DNA from: Ilex aquifolium
Lineage: Eukaryota; Streptophyta; Magnoliopsida; Aquifoliales; Aquifoliaceae
NCBI GenBank assembly: GCA_951799425.1
Contig: OX637403.1
Span: 29,490,811-29,554,810, forward strand
Length of the DNA: 64,000 bases
Reading direction: 5' to 3'
Both the position numbers and the translations under genes were made by a program. How positions within the stretch are numbered: position 1 is the first letter of the stretch; every line of letters starts with the position of its first letter. The notes under the pieces are model-generated. The model searched no databases, was not told the DNA's origin, and saw only the letters and a list, made by a program, of their open reading frames with translations. Positions 58,601 to 64,000 of this stretch are shown here, in pieces.

Positions 58601-61600
58601 CTATCTAAGGCACAAGGCAAATCTTGATGCTAAGATTCTCTTGGGGTCCTAGATGTGAGGTGAAACGAGCGCTTGATCAAAAAACATCATAAATAACAAG
58701 CAATTGTTTTATACTAGACAACTTTCAAACAAAGCGTAAAAAATATAAGTCAATTTTTTTCTTAGACCATAAGCCTATGGGTATAAGAAATAATAATATA
58801 AAGTAAGTAAAAGATTGTATGAGGAGTTCTACAAAGATAAAAGTCATAATTGACCACAAAATAATTACAAAGTTTCCAAATTCCTACTTTTCAAATACTA
58901 GATAATACAAATGGTACAAACAATCATTATTAGCTAGATACTAACTAACAAACCAATACTTACAATCGCTTGACCAGAGGGTGAAAGGGCTTTAGAAAAA
59001 ATAAGATGTAACAAGGCTTACCATAGGTGTCAAAAACAAAAGGAAAAAAAAGGAAAGTAAGAGAATTCTTGGCCTCAAAAACAACAAAAAGAAGACCCAA
59101 AGGATATGAAAAATGACCAACAGAGGTGGTAACGACCAAAAGTAGCAGGAAAACAATGACCCAACAAATTGAAAAGGCCAAAACAAAAAAAGAAAGGTCG
59201 AAGCCTATTCATCGGAGGAAACACAAAAGAAGAAAAAAGAAGAAGAGGAGGAAAAGAAGGAGTGATTATTGCAAGAGAGAAAGACAATGTAGATGTCGCC
59301 AGAGGAGAAAGTTAAGTAGCTCTAGCTTTAAGCCAACCTTAACTCTCAGGTAACTCTCACAAATATATTAGGCAAATTAAAGCTAGGGTTAGGATATTTA
59401 TAGCTAACCTAAAATTTAACAAGATAACCAAAAAAAAAACAGAGCGTTTTAGCTCCCTAAGCTTAATCCCCAAGGCGTGCCTCAATTTTACCTCTATAAA
59501 CTCGCCTCGCTAGTGCAAGTTTCTAGGTATCGGCCGAGTCTGATATTATACGACTCGGCCACTCCTGATATGATAGTGCTACACGAAATGCAAAAATGGC
59601 GAGTCAGACCTATATCGGCAAAACTCGGACATATTGACATAAATCGGATTCAACATAGTAGGACTTAGACAATTCAAATTGGAATCGGCTGGTACGATCA
59701 AATCTTGTGCAAAATCCCCAAAATCCCAGACAAACAACAAAAATCCAAAGTAAAAGAGAAGGGGTGAAGGATTCCAAGACCCACCTTTGTAAAAGCTCTC
59801 ACCAGTTGAGAAAAAACCTGGAGAAGTAGCAAAAAAGCCAAACGAAAAAGAGAAGCTCGTTGCTAACTATAAACCAGTCGTGCTCAGGAGTTTTATAGAA
59901 ACAAATTGGAGAAGTTCCGACATCAGTGGATTCATTGCCCATCTTCCCAGTTGCCTTTGTCGGTTTGTCTCCTCTCAGATCCCCCCCTCTCTCTGGGGAT
60001 TGAGATGTAGATGCACGAAGCGTCTTTGGGAAGCCAAGCCTTAAAATACTCTGCCTTTAGATATTTTTTTTTGTTTTCTTTTTATTTCTTTATCTTCTTT
60101 TAGTGAGGTTAAATTATTTTATGTGGATAATGATTTTTGAGTCTTAAAAGACTTTGTTTTTTTGGGAATTAGCAGATTTTTGTTTTTTTTTTGTTTTTAC
60201 TTCTTTATCTTCTTTTAGTATAATTAATTTATTTTATTTGTAGGTAATAGTTTTTGGGTACACTTTTGCCCAAGTTTACTTGAGGTAAACTTTACTCTTT
60301 CATAGACCATTAAATAATAAATATATTAGTTTTTTTAAGCTCAAAATATTAACTAAATGTCAAAATATCAGCATGTTCTTAAATGCTTAAATTGAACACT
60401 GAAAAATGGTAATTATTTTTTATAACACCCTTATGTTTCAATTTAATTATGTTTAATGTGTTTTTAGATATATTGTGGACATATGATGCATGAATAATGA
60501 TATTTATATTTTTTTATGATTTTTTTAAATTTTTTTGGAACTTCTATATAGCGTTTTGAGTGTATCAACCGATATTATGCTGCGACGTCACTACCGATGT
60601 GTATGCAATTGATGTGTATCAATGCTCTCTGAGTTAATGGTCGATACTATAACTTTGAACCATGAGTACAATGACAAAACAAGATTCATATAGTCGATTC
60701 CAAAAATATTGGGACTAGATTTTGGAGAGTTGAGTTGAGTAGAGTATTCTGTGTTGCTTGAATGAGTACCACTTTCTCGTGGTTTTATTGTGAGTTTTAC
60801 TAGAATTTCTATGTTTCCCGTCCTATGCAAGTTACTTCTCCACTAGATTTTCGGTGGATTATATATGAAATAAGTATCAGATGAGCTAAATAGATTAGTC
60901 TTGAATGGTATGTCCACTTATGCTTTTGTGTATCACAGCTCTGTGTTCTTGTTTTAGAAGGGGTTGGTTGCATGGTTTTTTTTTTTTCTTTTTGAAAAGT
61001 TCATTGTTTTGATATTTCTTAAAAGTAGGTGCTAAAGTAGACTGAAGTATGAGATCCTACATCTTTTTGTTGTCATGTGAAATTTAAATGAGAATATTGA
61101 TCTTGCTCATGGAACCTTATATAAGTTTGTCACAGTTTAAAAGAAAGATGATCATTAAAAGCTTGTGTATGTTTCAGTAGTTCCTTTTAATGCATATTTA
61201 AGCAATGTGGTCAAGTGCTTGTTTCTTTACAATTGTAATATCTGTGACTTTTTTTTCCTTGTTCAGGATATAGATATCACGATTCAAATTATCAGCTAAG
61301 TCCGATACGACTAAGTCGATTCGTATCCACCTTGGTCATGAGATTTTAAATGAGATCCTAAAGTTTCAGTAGTGGCTGAGGTGGATATGAGTTGGCCACT
61401 ATCTATACGATACCGATACATGACACCGAAAACTTGAGTTTTCTTTAAAACGGTTGCAAATCGGTACGAGTCGGTCGATTCACATCGGACTCGAACCAAT
61501 TCACACCAATCGTTCAATCACAACATCAATCAATAGAGAAAATGCCAAAGAAAGGCAGCGGAGATGAAGACAAGAAGTACAAGACCCACACTTTGCAAAA

Positions 61601-64000
61601 AAAAAAAAAAAAAAGCCAAGATAAATCAATCAAACAATTAGAAAAAATATCAAAACTAACGTGTAAATCTGGAATGAAACTTGGACAGCTTCTTCTTTAG
61701 AGTTCAGACCTTCTTCTTCTTCGCAGAGATCGATTGCAAGAAACCCTAGAAAAGCTTGAAAACCCATCAGCCAATGCAGCAAGACCCACCACAACCCAGT
61801 GAGTCAGCGAAGCTTCGATCTAGGCCCGACCCTCTATCAGTTTCATGATGTGTGTGTGTGTGTCTCTCTCTCTCTTCTTTTGACTTTGTTCGTTTTCATC
61901 GGGAAGGAGACTGATTGTGCCTTAAAATATCAAGCATAGTCGGTGAGTCTAGTTGACCATTGGCCTTTTTTATTGCCCAATCCCGCTGGTTATTATATTC
62001 GGAACAAAAAGAAAATATCACTGGTCTAGTCAATTTTACTTTTGTTTTATTCTAATTTATATATTTTTTAACATAACGGATGGTTTAAATAATTAGACTA
62101 AAATAATAAAGATGACATAGATGGTGATAAATATTCTTGGTAGCGCCCTTATAATATTTTTTACTATATTTAATGTGTTAAACAATGCATTTTAAGGATA
62201 TGATGTTTACATTTTTTGGAATTTTGAATGATTTTTTTTCAAAATTTTTTGGTTCTTCTATGTAGTGTTTTGAATGTATTGGCCGTTATTGCGTCTCGAC
62301 GTCGCGACTGATGTGTCTCAATGCTTTCCGAGTCAATGTCTAAGACTGATTTTGAACCATGACGGGTATACAAGTGGGATTGAAATTTGGTTCAATGAGT
62401 TTAAAATACCATTAGTCTTTTGGTTTATATGTGTAGTCTATTGTTGTCACCCTCAAAAAAAGAGGGACTTTTGTTTTATTGTAGTCTAAATAATTAGATA
62501 AACAAGAAGCGACGATCACTTTGCTTTGATGAGAATGCCACCTTAGATACATATGAATAACGATCAAAGTTTTGTCTTTGACAAATGCTCCATGGAGTAT
62601 ATAGTAATTACTTGGACATTGAAATAGATATTCAAAGAGTCAATATTCGCCCGCTAAAGCTTTCTTTTTTGCTAAATTTGGGGCAATCCAAACCGAAATG
62701 ATAAAAGATAAAACAAAATAAAGATTCATTATAACACAAAAAATTTCTATCAATTTTTTCTAAAAAGAAAAGATATGTTTAGTTATATATTCAAACAAGA
62801 TATAAAAATTCCTAATAGATTAGATGAAATCTCAAAGAATCTCATGATTCAATGTATTATTCATTAAATACCATGTATATCTTAATTAAAGATTTTGGAT
62901 TTCATTTGTGAGGAGCTGGATGAAAAGAAACTCTCGTGGTAGAGATGGAATTGAGAAACTACCATCAACTATAACCTTGTAGATTAGATTATGTGTTCCA
63001 CACGATATCGGAGGTGTGGACAGAAAGGGTTTTAGTTCTCCCTTTTGAGTCTGTGCTCTTCTTCCTTGCTCCAGGTTAAGTGTTGTCTGCTTGTGACAAT
63101 TGGCTGTTAGCTTTAATGGTAAGGGGAAGGTGCAGGTTCCAAGACCCCTTGGTATGTGGGAGTGCATTTCATTTTTAACTACTTATTAATGCAGGTAGAG
63201 AGGCTTCTTTGAATGCTTGAACTTGGGTCCAAATTTTGAACATTGAAATTAGTCTTTTTTTTGCTTTTGATATATTTAAGATATTAATCTTTATATTTTT
63301 TTTGTTGCTGATTCTGTAGTTACTCCTCTTCATTTACAACTAGTAAGTGCATCTGTTTTCTCCAGTTATTAAACTCTTGGAAACCCATTTGACACCTTTC
63401 CTGTAGGTTGGTCGGTCGTCCTACAGGGGTGGCGGTAGAAGAGGTGGCAGGTCATCCAGAGGCGGTGGTCGGGGAAATTTTGGCAATCATGCATCCAACA
63501 CAGGTGGCTCAGGGCCACCTTTCCGTGGGAGAGGGCGTGGTCGAGGTAGGAGCGGTCCCAGGCCCTTCCCACAGCAGGGGGCATCATCATCATCACATCT
63601 AGAACCTAATTCTGCTGAGGATGGAGAAGAGGAGGTAGAAATGCCTCCTGATAATCATGAAGAGGGAGCCCAAGCATTAGTGCCGTCTCAGGCATCTACA
63701 TCAGCACAGGGAAAAGCAGCTCCTAGCTCACAACCTGCTCTGGTTGCGCGGTGTGAACTGTGCAAGGCTGATTGCAATAGTTTTGAAATCCTTGAGCAGC
63801 ACAAAAACGGAAAGAGACATAAGAAAAACTTGCAAAGAGCTGCGCAGTTGAATACTGCTAACAAACCTGCTGCTGAAATGCAGAACCCGCAGAAATCTGT
63901 CTCTGGCTCTGATCCTGAGGCTAATTTGCCGCCCAAAGATGTCGAAGAGGGTGAAGAGAACAAGCAAAACCTTCCTGAAAATTTACCCACTGAAGCTGTT
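55603..64000 (+). CDS. RGG-box, matrin-type zinc-finger protein, first two exons (partial)
   Basis: Exon 1 is 55603-56325 and exon 2 starts at 63407; the frame is phase 0 across a 7.08 kb GT-AG intron and is still open at the window's end (439 residues visible). The start is the ATG at 55603; the in-frame TTG at 55585 is not used. Residues 1-130 are Gln/Tyr-rich and prion-like (QQLQQLQQQFKEHQAQQQ). About 190-241 is an Ala-rich conserved-looking block (NPAVAAAVAALSQLTHFAGT). About 242-290 is an Arg/Gly-rich RGG box. A zinc finger C357-x2-C360-x12-H373-x5-H379 followed by KRHKKNL-type basic residues is U1/matrin-like, a class that binds RNA, often double-stranded. An RNA-binding nuclear role is inferred. 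The remainder lies outside the window. Confidence 0.85.
58005..58514. mobile_element. PIF/Harbinger (Tourist-like) MITE with TTA duplication
   Basis: TTA at 58002-58004 and 58515-58517 flanks a 510-bp element. The left end GGGTATGTTTGGTTTAGGT matches the reverse complement of the right end GGGCATGTTTGGTTCAGGT at 17 of 19 positions. A 3-bp TWA duplication with such ends is the PIF/Harbinger pattern. No ORF. It lies within the large first intron of the RGG/zinc-finger gene. Confidence 0.75.
59516..60666. repeat. Intronic repeat unit A (transposon-like)
   Basis: Begins near GTATCGGCCGAGTCTGATAT and ends with a block (60537-60666) from GGAACTTCTATATAGCGTTT through CCGATATTATGCTGCGACGT to TTTGAACCATGAG. 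That block is repeated at 62251-62365. The unit contains a leader-like stretch (59740-60030) with a CT-rich end. Boundaries are approximate. Confidence 0.45.
61268..62365. repeat. Intronic repeat unit B (transposon-like)
   Basis: Begins near GATTCAAATTATCAGCTAAG, includes a segment rich in GTCGATTCG/GGTACGAGTCGG motifs and a leader-like stretch with an A-run and (TG)n/(TC)n tracts (61600-61880), and ends with the block shared with unit A (GGTTCTTCTATGTAGTGTTT through GCGTCTCGACGTCGCGACTG to TTTTGAACCATGA). The two units are probably diverged copies of one non-autonomous DNA transposon. Confidence 0.45.

Noticed and set aside
59126-59353. Lys/Arg-rich 75-codon ORF
   Set aside because: A purine-rich simple-sequence tract inside an intron; no conserved motif.

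Overview
The window is nuclear DNA of a flowering plant, most likely a eudicot. It is AT-rich, its genes are split by GT-AG introns, and its proteins belong to plant families: an NFD6-type organelle protein, an E-class pentatricopeptide protein, ZAT-type C2H2 regulators with QALGGH fingers and EAR motifs, a plant SEC16, and an RGG/zinc-finger protein. Intergenic space is mostly small transposons, many with intact target-site duplications. No prokaryotic or viral gene set, CRISPR array, rRNA or complete tRNA was seen.

Layout. 1-6.1 kb: an unresolved minus-strand exon-like region, retroelement and Helitron remnants, and a 1.75 kb non-autonomous Helitron (3697-5447). 6.1-6.8 kb: a two-exon NFD6-like gene (+). 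12.7-14.5 kb: an intronless PPR gene (-). 14.5-19.6 kb: a cluster of MITEs, with two members of one MULE-like family carrying perfect 9-bp TSDs, three hAT-like elements and one Tourist-like candidate. 20.3-21.6 kb: a three-finger ZAT-like gene (+). 22-37 kb: mostly transposon-derived DNA, including a small membrane-protein ORF, a hAT MITE with a GTGTGTAT duplication, and a Helitron-like shell (28589-33374) containing a 3.6 kb LTR with primer-binding site and a palindrome array. 37.4-38.3 kb: a second ZAT-like gene (+) that has lost its middle finger. 39-44 kb: a SINE with a perfect 12-bp TSD and a second Helitron with a solo LTR nested in its tandem repeats. 45.0-54.0 kb: a 13-coding-exon SEC16 gene (+), reconstructed in frame to 1476 residues. 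55.6 kb to the right edge: the first two coding exons of an RGG-box/matrin-type zinc-finger gene (+), split by a 7.1 kb transposon-loaded intron.

The genes are unrelated housekeeping and regulatory loci, not a pathway. SEC16 organises ER exit sites, NFD6 and the PPR protein are probably organellar, the two ZAT proteins are probable repressors, and the last gene probably binds RNA. The most informative observations are the vestigial zinc finger in the second ZAT gene, the heat-shock-element-like palindrome array inside the long LTR, the large foldback in SEC16 intron 12, and a dated-by-nesting series of transposons whose exact ends can be read. I did not find a convincing new multi-gene system.
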